Shown here one piece after another: positions 1 to 5,821 of a DNA stretch of 6,433 nucleotides (positions are counted from its first letter, which is position 1; each line of letters begins with the position of its first letter). Source of the DNA: Phycisphaerae bacterium. GTDB taxonomy: Bacteria > Planctomycetota > Phycisphaerae > UBA1845. Location of the stretch: contig JANQGB010000331.1 in the NCBI GenBank assembly GCA_028277545.1, forward strand, positions 1 to 6,433, written 5' to 3'. Below the pieces are notes generated by a model. The model did not search any database. It saw only the letters and a program-made list of their open reading frames with translations, and was not told the DNA's origin. The translations under genes were made by a program, and so were the position numbers.

Positions 1-136
1 GGGCAACCTGCGCGGCGTCTCCCGGTGGGTATCCGTACACCCCGCAACTGATGGCCGGAAAGGCGACAGTCGCGCAGTCGTGTTCGGCGGCCAGTTCGAG
101 CGAAGTGCGGTGGCAGGAGGCCAGCAGTTCGGGCTC
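1..136 (-). pseudogene. Macrodomain gene fragment (middle part), mirror copy, runs off left edge
   Basis: Read on the minus strand from base 136 downwards, the loop gives EPELLASCHRTSLELA and then runs in frame into the left arm, giving AAEHDC, then FPAISCGVYGYP, then the segment ending at base 1. This is the helix and ligand-loop order seen in MacroD/YmdB-type macrodomains, which typically have an LLxxCYxxSLxLAxxH helix before FPAISTGVYGYP. It is therefore the authentic upstream part of the gene whose end lies on the + strand at 137-373. In this window it has no start codon (it would continue past base 136 into the wrong arm) and no stop. I read it as the misoriented half of one gene rather than a second gene. 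Confidence 0.75.
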
Positions 137-227
137 GCCGCCGAACACGACTGCGCGACTGTCGCCTTTCCGGCCATCAGTTGCGGGGTGTACGGATACC
201 CACCGGGAGACGCCGCGCAGGTTGCCC
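1..227. repeat. Perfect 91-bp inverted repeat with 45-nt loop at the window edge
   Basis: Bases 1-91 are the exact reverse complement of 137-227 (paired positions sum to 228), with bases 92-136 as the loop. I checked the arms base by base and found no mismatch. Pairing breaks at 92/136. Because the outer end of the left arm is base 1, the repeat may extend beyond the window. Both arms encode the same macrodomain segment on opposite strands. The loop is in the correct coding orientation only relative to the left arm (minus strand), not the right arm. This is most simply an assembly or amplification foldback at a contig end; a real inverted duplication is the alternative. Confidence 0.95.
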
Positions 228-373
228 TGTCGACAGTAGTCGACTTCCTGCAAGGGGCGGACCGGCCCGAGCGGGTGACGTTCGTCCTGTTTGACGCCTC
301 CACGCTGGCCGTATTCACCCGTGCCCGGGAGCGCCTTCGACGCGATAAGGGCAATCCAGGATCCTGCGACTGA
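80..373 (+). CDS. Macrodomain protein (O-acetyl-ADP-ribose deacetylase-like), 3' part only
   Basis: Macrodomains of the MacroD/YmdB group bind ADP-ribose and remove it, or O-acetyl-ADP-ribose, from substrates in the cytoplasm. The signature FPAISCGVYGYP lies at 167-202; it matches the family loop FPAISTGVYGYP with Cys in place of Thr. After it come the helix with AAQVALSTVVDFL and the strand RVTFVLFD, then a C-terminal helix and a short tail to the TGA at 371-373. The open frame can be started at a GTG at 80, but only 137-373 is convincing. Residues encoded by 80-136 do not resemble the family, whereas the reverse complement of that stretch does. The true gene is longer and its N-terminal half, including the Asn-Ala-Asn motif and catalytic region, is absent. 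Family assignment is firm; the exact enzymatic specificity is inferred. Confidence 0.75.
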   Translation: MFGGQFERSAVAGGQQFGLAAEHDCATVAFPAISCGVYGYPPGDAAQVALSTVVDFLQGADRPERVTFVLFDASTLAVFTRARERLRRDKGNPGSCD

Positions 374-404
374 TCGCGGGCACACAACCGGGGCAGGTAC
401 CGCA

Positions 405-433
405 TTGACCGCCACGCATCGAGCGCATAGAAA
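405..433 (+). promoter_or_regulatory. Candidate sigma-70-type promoter placing the start site at the MMPL ATG
   Basis: TTGACC at 405-410 (five of six matches to TTGACA) is separated by exactly 17 nt from TAGAAA at 428-433 (four of six matches to TATAAT). A start site six or seven bases after the -10 would fall at about 439-440, which is the ATG of the MMPL gene. No Shine-Dalgarno-like purine run lies just before that ATG. The pair therefore suggests a leaderless transcript. It is a motif match only and could be chance. Confidence 0.35.
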
Positions 434-439
434 CGCCGC

Positions 440-2638
440 ATGTTCAAATCTCTGGGCAACGGCGTCTGCCGACACCCCTGGCTGTGCGTCCTAGGCTGGG
501 CTGCCCTCGGCGCTGTTCTGACCGGTTACGCCCCTTCGGCGGAGCGGGTGGCCGCCGTCGAGCCCGTTTCGCTCATGCCGGCAGATGAGCCCTACAACGT
601 TGCCGTAGAGCTGGAGCGTCAGGCCTTTCCGGCGCTGGCCTCTCGCACCCGCACGGTCCTCGCCTTCGAGCGAACCACCGGACTGACTACTGCCGATCAC
701 GCCTACCTGGCTGACGCCACCCAACGCCTGCGGCGCGCCGCCACGAATGACTCCCCCTGGCGGGTCCAATCGCCGGCCAGCCATCCGTTTCTGCGTTCGC
801 GCCTGCTCAGCTCGGACGGCCAGGTAGCCTTGCTTGTCGTGCATAGCGACGCAAACTACGTGACCCACCGATCAGCTCATGAGATCGAGCGCATCGAGGC
901 CGTTGCCCGCGAAGGCCTTCCGGAAGGTCTTACGCTGGAAATCACCGGTGAGGGTGGCTTGGGGCGCGATCTGTCCCGTGCGTCGGCCGACGCCTATCGC
1001 CGGACGACCTGGGTCACCGTCACCGCCCTGTTGTTGATCCTGGCGGTCGTTTACCGGGCGCCGCTGGCGGCCGTAATCCCGTTGTTGGCGGTCGGGGCGA
1101 CCGTCTACGTCGCCATTGCGGCCTTGAATCTCCTGGCCATGGCCGGCTGGGGCATCAGTGACACGGAGAAGACCTTCGTCGTGGTGCTGCTTTTCGGGTC
1201 AGGTATAGACTTCTCGCTATTCTGGATGTCACGTTACCGCGAGGAGTTGGGCCGCTTGCCGAGCTCCGCCGCAGCGTTCGTGAGTGCCCTGACCAGCACC
1301 GGTCCAGCGATAGCGGCCAGCGCCGCAACGACTATCTTCGGCTTCCTGATGCTCTCCACGGCCAACCTGGTGCCGTCGCACAACGCCGGACGGGCCTTGG
1401 TAGTTGCCCTGGCGATAGCCCTGGCGGCGGCTGTTACGCTGGTGCCGGCCTTGTCCTGGCTGTTTCGCAAACCGTTGTATTGGCCGCGGCGGCTACAGAC
1501 TGCGGCCGAAGCCGGCCAAGGGGGGCTGTGGGATGCGGTTGGTGCCCGCGTGGTACGCCGGCCTGCCGGCGTGTTCACCGGCGTTCTGGTCCTGCTGGCC
1601 TTTCCGGTCTGGTCAGGACTGCACGTCGATTACCAGTATGACGCCCTGGGCGTTGTTCCCCCGGGCAGTGGGGCGGCCCGCGGCCAGCGTATAGCCGAAG
1701 AACACTTTTCAGCCGGTGAACTGTTCAGTTGGTCCTGCCTCATCGAGTCGCAAGCCATAACCGCTGACCAGGCGGCGAACGTACATCATTCGCGCCAACT
1801 GAGCGACCTCTGCACCAGCGTCGACGGAGTCGTTGACGTCTGGAGCCTGGCTGCGCCGCTGGGCAGCGCGTCGGCCGGTGACTTGACCGCCGCGCTGGCC
1901 GGCGCTGTGGGTACGAAGCAGGCACTGCCGTACTATGTCAGCCTGGATCCGCCGTGCCTGCGCCTGGAAATCATGCTCGATTCGCCGCCGCTCTCCAGGC
2001 GGGCGATGACGACCTGTGATCAGGTGATGACCTTGGTGGGTGATTGGGCGACCCGAACCTATGGCGCTGGCGCCGCGGTACACGGTACGGGCTTGACCCC
2101 CTACATTCTCAACATTCAGTCGGTAGCGGACGCGGACCAGTACCGGGTAATGGCCCTGGTGGTGGGAGTCATCCTGCTTATCGTACTGGGCTGGATTCGG
2201 GATCTGCCGATGGCGTTGTGTATGGTGGCGGCCACCCTGGTGGTGTACGCGGCTACCCTGGGGGTCACCGACCTGGTCTTTACTCGCCTGCTGGGTGCCA
2301 GCGGTATCGACTGGAAGGTCAAGCTGTTCCTGTTCGTCGTGATGGTGGCGGTAGGGCAGGACTACAACATCTTCGTGGTCTCGCGCATCAGGCAGGAGAG
2401 GTTCGACTTCCCGGCCAATGATGCTGTGAGGCGGGCCATTCTTCGGACGGGGGCCGTGGTGAGCAGTTGCGGCCTGATCATGGCCGCTACACTGGGATCG
2501 CTGGCCGCCACCGGGCTGCCATTGCTGCAGCAGTTGGGATTCGCCTTCGCCTTCGGCGTGTTGCTGGACACCTTCGTTGTTCGCCCCGTGCTGGTTCCGG
2601 CGTTCTACCTGCTGTCGCGCCGCCGCGCCGTCCGATAG
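440..2638 (+). CDS. MMPL family (RND-type) membrane transporter
   Basis: This is a 732-residue inner-membrane exporter of the MMPL branch of the RND superfamily; such proteins move lipids or other hydrophobic compounds using the proton gradient. The ATG at 440 is supported because the family usually opens with MF..LG..V.RHPW, matched here by MFKSLGNGVCRHPWL. Two homologous halves are visible. Helix 1 is near residues 14-32, a periplasmic domain spans about 33-187, and helices 2-6 lie at about 190-340. Helix 7 is near 372-392, a second periplasmic domain spans about 393-568, and helices 8-12 lie at about 570-724. The proton-relay motifs are GSGIDF (Asp257, Phe258) in helix 4 and VGQDYN (Asp641, Tyr642) in helix 10, each followed by a family-like (V/M)SR.R.E segment. 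Phe258 replaces the usual Tyr. No TetR regulator or membrane-fusion partner is adjacent, so the substrate is unknown. Confidence 0.93.
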   Translation: MFKSLGNGVCRHPWLCVLGWAALGAVLTGYAPSAERVAAVEPVSLMPADEPYNVAVELERQAFPALASRTRTVLAFERTTGLTTADHAYLADATQRLRRAATNDSPWRVQSPASHPFLRSRLLSSDGQVALLVVHSDANYVTHRSAHEIERIEAVAREGLPEGLTLEITGEGGLGRDLSRASADAYRRTTWVTVTALLLILAVVYRAPLAAVIPLLAVGATVYVAIAALNLLAMAGWGISDTEKTFVVVLLFGSGIDFSLFWMSRYREELGRLPSSAAAFVSALTSTGPAIAASAATTIFGFLMLSTANLVPSHNAGRALVVALAIALAAAVTLVPALSWLFRKPLYWPRRLQTAAEAGQGGLWDAVGARVVRRPAGVFTGVLVLLAFPVWSGLHVDYQYDALGVVPPGSGAARGQRIAEEHFSAGELFSWSCLIESQAITADQAANVHHSRQLSDLCTSVDGVVDVWSLAAPLGSASAGDLTAALAGAVGTKQALPYYVSLDPPCLRLEIMLDSPPLSRRAMTTCDQVMTLVGDWATRTYGAGAAVHGTGLTPYILNIQSVADADQYRVMALVVGVILLIVLGWIRDLPMALCMVAATLVVYAATLGVTDLVFTRLLGASGIDWKVKLFLFVVMVAVGQDYNIFVVSRIRQERFDFPANDAVRRAILRTGAVVSSCGLIMAATLGSLAATGLPLLQQLGFAFAFGVLLDTFVVRPVLVPAFYLLSRRRAVR

Positions 2639-2639
2639 C

Positions 2640-2668
2640 TCGACTTTCCTGCTCAGCAGGCATATAGT
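2640..2668 (+). promoter_or_regulatory. Candidate promoter for the exported-protein gene
   Basis: TCGACT at 2640-2645 (four of six matches to TTGACA) and TATAGT at 2663-2668 (five of six matches to TATAAT) are spaced by 17 nt, starting two bases after the MMPL stop codon. The implied start site near 2675 leaves a leader of about 90 nt before the ATG at 2766. If real, the exported protein is transcribed independently of the MMPL gene. This is motif evidence only. Confidence 0.35.
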
Positions 2669-2680
2669 TGCGCGGGGTAG

Positions 2681-2712
2681 GGTGCCGACCACGTCGCCAG
2701 CAAGGCGGCACC
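2681..2712 (+). other. Hairpin in the leader of the exported-protein gene
   Basis: GGTGCCG at 2681-2687 pairs perfectly with CGGCACC at 2706-2712 around an 18-nt loop. It follows the candidate -10 element by 12 nt and is not followed by a run of T, so an intrinsic terminator for the MMPL transcript is unlikely. It could be a 5' leader structure or incidental in GC-rich DNA. Confidence 0.25.
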
Positions 2713-2765
2713 TCGATAATCGCGCCACTCGCGGCTTCTTATCCATTCATGGGGGACGCGCGGAC

Positions 2766-3896
2766 ATGAAACCGACTGCACGCCTACGGTGTTGGGCGCT
2801 TCTGGCTCCAGTATGCCTGGCCTGGCCTGCAACAGCCGGCGCCGAGTTACTGAGCTTTGATGCCACTCTGGAGACCAGGACTCAGGAACTGGTCGCCGGT
2901 GAGGAAGTGTCCTTCGACCAGTCCTTCGAGGACTTCCAGGTAACCGCCACGGACTTGCCGGTGCGCGTGGTATCGCAACTGGTGCTGCCTACCGAGGACG
3001 AGTCGCTGCTGGCCATGGCCCAAGGCTTCGCCGATTTCTTCGAACCCGTCGTCAACCTCGACGGCAACCCCGAAGAGCTTGGTCTGGAGGCCAACTGTTT
3101 CTCGATTGACACCGACGTCTCCTATCACGTGACCACGTCCGTGATCGAGCAGCGGACGATTCGTTTCACACGTCTGGAACTGGGCACAACCAGCGACGAC
3201 GAGCGTGAGATCGAGAGCAGCGTCTTCCTCTCCGGAGCCGTCATCGTCTGGTCGGAGGATCCGGATCGGGACCTGAGCGGTTTGGGTGCCCGCATGCGAT
3301 TCACCATCGAGCAGCTTCGTCCCGGGCCGAATACGACTGATTCCGAGGACCCGGCACCTGCGGAAACGGTCTTCAATGCTCTGCTGGACCTTGATGGTCT
3401 CCCCGGCGGCGAAGTGTCCGCGGCGAGCGCCGGCGATCTCCAGTTCTTCTCTGGCGGCACCGGCCTGGTGCTTGACGGCGGCACGCCCAGCCCGGTTCTG
3501 GAAGACGTGTTCGATGTTATGGGGCGAGTGCATATCCTGCTGATTCCGGAGCAGGAGATCACCTATCGTTACTTCGCCCGTCCAGCGGAGGAGTTCGAAC
3601 TGGAAGCGACGTTTGCGGTGGAGGTCACCAACCTGCCCGGCGGCACCGGGGTCTCTGCCGTTTTCGGCCGAGGCTTCGAGGCGCTGGCTGACACCGTGCA
3701 AGAAGCTTTCGGCGACGTCGACGGCGCCGGCTTCGAGGCGGGCATTAACCAGGCTCAGGCCGCAATCGGGTCGGCGGAGCCGGCGCGAGAACTCGCCGAT
3801 CAGCCGACTGGGCAGCTTCCGCTTTGCGGGGCGATCGGGTTGGAGGCGTTCGGGCTCGCGGCCCTTACGCTGCTGCCGTTCCGCCGCCGACGCTGA
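2766..3896 (+). CDS. Exported protein of unknown function with Cys-Gly / hydrophobic / Arg4 C-terminal tail
   Basis: I do not recognise the family. The ATG at 2766 is chosen because GGGGGA at 2751-2756 sits 9 nt upstream and the protein then begins with a typical Sec signal: basic MKPTARLR, a hydrophobic core, and an AGA cleavage site near residue 26. The open frame extends further upstream, but those residues are not signal-like. The product is 376 residues. The mature part is acidic, rich in Asp, Glu, Thr and Val, and looks beta-rich, with one Cys (NCFSIDTD) before the tail. A helical, Ala/Gly-rich segment precedes the end. The last 25 residues form a three-part tail: LPLCGAIG (Cys354-Gly355), a hydrophobic stretch to Phe372, and RRRR at 373-376. 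This resembles C-terminal sorting signals such as MYXO-CTERM and others processed after export, so envelope anchoring is likely. The 3' end overlaps a minus-strand gene by 32 bp. A long antisense frame here is a shadow of its codon use. Confidence 0.85.
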   Translation: MKPTARLRCWALLAPVCLAWPATAGAELLSFDATLETRTQELVAGEEVSFDQSFEDFQVTATDLPVRVVSQLVLPTEDESLLAMAQGFADFFEPVVNLDGNPEELGLEANCFSIDTDVSYHVTTSVIEQRTIRFTRLELGTTSDDEREIESSVFLSGAVIVWSEDPDRDLSGLGARMRFTIEQLRPGPNTTDSEDPAPAETVFNALLDLDGLPGGEVSAASAGDLQFFSGGTGLVLDGGTPSPVLEDVFDVMGRVHILLIPEQEITYRYFARPAEEFELEATFAVEVTNLPGGTGVSAVFGRGFEALADTVQEAFGDVDGAGFEAGINQAQAAIGSAEPARELADQPTGQLPLCGAIGLEAFGLAALTLLPFRRRR

Positions 3897-4182
3897 TCCG
3901 TCCAGCACGCATCCCCGGTGTCGCGTGCGGGCGCCGCAGGTCGCGTATCCAGCGCGCCGTTTCCCGAGCGATAATGAAGCCGCAGATCACGCCGGCGGCG
4001 GCCAGTGCCAGTAACGCGTACACCACAGTGCCGGCGGCGCGTCCCGCTCCGGCGCCAGGCAGCGCACCGGGCTGCGCCGCTTGCTGCCGACACCGGCGGG
4101 AATCGACGGCTCCAGTCAGCGGGCCGCTGATCGGGCGCTGCGCGTAACAATCGCCTGTGGTTGTTGTTGAGTATGCGCTCAC
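3865..4182 (-). CDS. Small single-pass membrane protein, unknown function
   Basis: The GTG start at 4182-4180 is chosen because a strong Shine-Dalgarno, AGGGAGG, lies 6 nt upstream on the minus strand. The frame is open further upstream to an ATG at 4377, but without an equally good ribosome site. The product is 105 residues. A polar N-terminus (STTTTGDC) leads into a Pro/Gly/Ala-rich linker. One clear transmembrane helix follows at residues 51-72 (GTVVYALLALAAAGVICGFI). Then comes a basic segment RETARWIRDLRRPH, suggesting a cytoplasmic C-terminus. Third codon positions are GC-rich. No family is recognised. Its last 32 bp overlap the convergent exported-protein gene. A second minus-strand frame over the same region also looks partly protein-like near its start, so a frameshifted longer gene cannot be excluded. 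Confidence 0.5.
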   Translation of the reverse strand: MSAYSTTTTGDCYAQRPISGPLTGAVDSRRCRQQAAQPGALPGAGAGRAAGTVVYALLALAAAGVICGFIIARETARWIRDLRRPHATPGMRAGRISVGGGTAAA

Positions 4183-4384
4183 GGGCAGCCTCCCTGGCGG
4201 AATAGAGCCCCAACGGTTTTGTTGCGCCACGCCGCTGTTTCCAGTCCACCACCCCGGCCGCTGCCATCTCCAATTCAGTGGAGCAGCGAGGCCAGACCTT
4301 GGATTCCCGGACCAGGCCTCGGACGGCGGCAACCGGTCGTTGCACCCGCCAACTCGAGGTATCGCCTGCACCGGCAAACAACCC

Positions 4385-4390
4385 TACAAT
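4385..4390 (+). promoter_or_regulatory. Possible -10 element for accD
   Basis: TACAAT matches the -10 consensus at five of six positions and would give a leader of roughly 70 nt. The -35 position is poor (TCGCCT at 17 nt spacing) and there is no extended TGN motif, so this is a weak call that would need an activator or a different sigma factor. Confidence 0.2.
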
Positions 4391-4455
4391 ACGCCCGGCT
4401 CCGGTGTGCGACGCCGACCGCTCCCGTTGCCTTGACGCGCCCCGGGCGGGCGTGT

Positions 4456-4462
4456 AGGGGAG
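4456..4462 (+). promoter_or_regulatory. Ribosome binding site of accD
   Basis: AGGGGAG ends 7 nt before the ATG at 4470, which is a good Shine-Dalgarno and spacing. Together with the zinc-finger position in the protein it fixes the start. Confidence 0.7.
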
Positions 4463-4469
4463 TGAGGTT

Positions 4470-5273
4470 ATGAAGAAGAAGGAAGATGTCCCCGCCGGGC
4501 TTTGGGTCCGTTGTGACGCCTGCGGGTCTACGCTCTATAGCAAAGACAAGACCGATAATCTGCACGTGTGTCCCGAGTGCGACCATCATCATCGGGTGGA
4601 CGCCCGCACGCGCATCGAACAGTTGGTTGATCCGGAGTCGTTCGAGGAATTCCTCGGGGACCTGATATCCACGGACCCGTTGCGCTTCAAGGATCGCATC
4701 ACCTATCGGGATCGTCTCAAGCAGCTTCGCAAGGCCACCGGCGAGAACGAAGCCGTCGCGGTTGGCCGGGCTTACATCCGCGGTCGGGCGGTGGTGCTGG
4801 CCGTGATGAATCCGGCTTTCATAATGGCCTCGATGGGCGCGGTGGTTGGGGAGAAGGTCACCGTCGCCGCGGAGCTTGCCGCCGAAGAGAACCTGCCGCT
4901 GATCGTGGTCACCGCCTCCGGTGGTGCCCGCATGCAGGAGGGCATGGTCTCGCTCATGCAGATGGCCAAGACTTCGGCGGCGCTCGCCAAACTCGACGAC
5001 GCCGGCGGCCTGTACCTGGTGGTAGCCACCGACCCTACGACCGCCGGCGTGGCGGCCAGCTTCGCCAGCCTGGGCGACGTCATCCTGGCGGAACCCGGCG
5101 CCATGATGGGCTTCGCGGGACCGCGAGTGATCGCCAACACCATCAAGTCAGAGCTGCCTGAAGGCTTTCAGACGGCCGAATTCATGCTCCAGCACGGTTT
5201 CGTCGATCGCATCGTCAAGCGCAACGATCTGCGCCGCGAGATCGCCCGCATCATAGACTACTGCGGTAAGTGA
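4470..5273 (+). CDS. accD: Acetyl-CoA carboxylase carboxyltransferase subunit beta
   Basis: With AccA it forms the cytoplasmic carboxyltransferase that moves the carboxyl group from carboxybiotin on AccB to acetyl-CoA, giving malonyl-CoA for fatty-acid synthesis. The 267-residue product carries the N-terminal zinc ribbon Cys15-x2-Cys18-x15-Cys34-x2-Cys37, diagnostic for bacterial AccD. The crotonase-fold core follows, with SGGARMQEG at 150-158 (oxyanion-hole loop) and GFAGPRVI at 214-221, then PEGFQTAEFMLQHGFVD near the end. It is somewhat shorter than E. coli AccD (304), mainly at the termini. The usual GSMGSVVGEK segment reads MASMGAVVGEK (119-129) and is preceded by NPAF, so two normally conserved small residues differ. 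The frame is intact. No accA, folC or trp gene is adjacent; it appears to be a single-gene unit facing a convergent PilZ gene. Confidence 0.97.
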   Translation: MKKKEDVPAGLWVRCDACGSTLYSKDKTDNLHVCPECDHHHRVDARTRIEQLVDPESFEEFLGDLISTDPLRFKDRITYRDRLKQLRKATGENEAVAVGRAYIRGRAVVLAVMNPAFIMASMGAVVGEKVTVAAELAAEENLPLIVVTASGGARMQEGMVSLMQMAKTSAALAKLDDAGGLYLVVATDPTTAGVAASFASLGDVILAEPGAMMGFAGPRVIANTIKSELPEGFQTAEFMLQHGFVDRIVKRNDLRREIARIIDYCGK

Positions 5274-5290
5274 CCTGACGCGTCACTGGC

Positions 5291-5326
5291 GCCGCGGGAT
5301 GTTGACCAGCGTGCCCGGCCCGCGGC
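5291..5326. terminator. GC-rich hairpin between convergent accD and PilZ genes
   Basis: GCCGCGGG at 5291-5298 pairs perfectly with CCCGCGGC at 5319-5326 (8 bp, 20-nt loop). It lies 18 nt after the accD stop and 22 nt from the PilZ stop, where a bidirectional terminator would be expected. A 10-bp palindrome TGACGCGTCA is just before it at 5276-5285. There is no T tract on either side, so intrinsic termination is doubtful; it may only protect 3' ends. Confidence 0.3.
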
Positions 5327-5347
5327 TCAGCACCACCGCCGATCTTC

Positions 5348-5758
5348 CTAACCCGCCTTGCTGAGCTGAACGTCGGCTGCCCGGGGTTCCTGGAAGCGGT
5401 ACTCGCACCCCATGACGTACCCGGTCACGCCCTGCGTACAGCTCACCGTCATGACCGGCACGCCGACCAGCTCGCCGCTGCGGCAGACCACTACCTGCGT
5501 GAACGCGGGAATCTGCTGCCGGCACTCAAAAGCCATGCCGCCTTCGGAGACGTCCCGAGAGTAAGCGTACAGCGTTTCGCTACGACCGTCGGTGTTCAGG
5601 AAGTGTACTTCCAGCGGCACTTGCCACTCGAAGCGCGGGTCGCGGTGTTTTCGGGTGTACTCGTCAGATCTGCCGGTTTGACGTGCTTCTTCGAGCCACT
5701 GTTGTGTCAGAGAGCGATCGCCCTGCTCGGGCGCGAGCCGGAGTGTTGTTGTTGCCAT
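5348..5758 (-). CDS. PilZ domain protein (cyclic-di-GMP receptor family)
   Basis: PilZ domains bind cyclic-di-GMP and pass the signal to motility, exopolysaccharide or other envelope machinery. The ATG at 5758 is supported by AAGGGA (5772-5767 on the minus strand) with 8 nt spacing. The 136-residue product has a charged helical N-terminus of about 35 residues, then a single PilZ beta-barrel. The N-terminal basic motif reads RKHRDPRF (36-43), and the second motif DVSEGGM (69-75) fits the family pattern (D/N)xSxxG. A final strand GCEYRF near residue 118 fits the fold. The canonical RxxxR is not exact: arginines fall at 36, 39 and 42, and the position four before Arg42 is His38. There is no attached output domain, so it probably acts by protein contact. 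It lies downstream of, and on the same strand as, an HD-GYP gene. Confidence 0.85.
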   Translation of the reverse strand: MATTTLRLAPEQGDRSLTQQWLEEARQTGRSDEYTRKHRDPRFEWQVPLEVHFLNTDGRSETLYAYSRDVSEGGMAFECRQQIPAFTQVVVCRSGELVGVPVMTVSCTQGVTGYVMGCEYRFQEPRAADVQLSKAG

Positions 5759-5821
5759 TGCTTCTTTCCCTTGCCGAGTTCATTGTGTTTGAGAAACCTC
5801 TTTGACTTCCCATGTGCTCAG

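Larger units (their letters stand above)
4183..4469. other. Divergent intergenic region between the small membrane protein and accD
   Basis: This 287-bp stretch separates two divergently oriented genes and should contain the promoters of both. On the + strand TACAAT at 4385-4390 is a good -10 match, but no acceptable -35 sits 16-18 nt upstream. TTGACG at 4432-4437 has no matching -10 at the right distance. AGGGGAG at 4456-4462 is the accD ribosome site. I found no clear minus-strand promoter. Confidence 0.4.

Noticed and set aside
1..227. Inverted repeat as a transposon end, attachment site or phage cos-like structure
   Set aside because: The arms are macrodomain coding sequence and the loop reads correctly on one strand. 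No transposase, integrase or target-site duplication is visible.
2648..2660. CCTGC-TCA-GCAGG hairpin as the terminator of the MMPL gene
   Set aside because: The stem is short, there is no following T run, and it lies between the candidate -35 and -10 elements of the next gene.
1709..2746. 345-residue minus-strand open frame
   Set aside because: It lies antisense to the well-supported MMPL gene, has His/Arg/Gln-rich composition typical of a GC-rich shadow frame, and no recognisable motif.
2847..3908. 353-residue minus-strand open frame
   Set aside because: It is antisense to the exported-protein gene. That gene has a signal peptide and ribosome site, while this frame has neither a ribosome site nor a recognisable domain.
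3800..4381. 193-residue minus-strand frame
   Set aside because: It looks protein-like only in its first third and then becomes Arg-rich shadow sequence. The alternative frame has the strong AGGGAGG site and a membrane helix. It is kept only as a possible frameshift partner.
4432..4460. TTGACG as a -35 element for accD
   Set aside because: The hexamer 17 nt downstream has almost no -10 character and would place the start site inside the ribosome site or start codon.
5283..5525. 80-residue minus-strand frame overlapping the PilZ gene
   Set aside because: It is a different frame of the same strand inside the PilZ coding region, Arg/Gly-rich, and has no motif.
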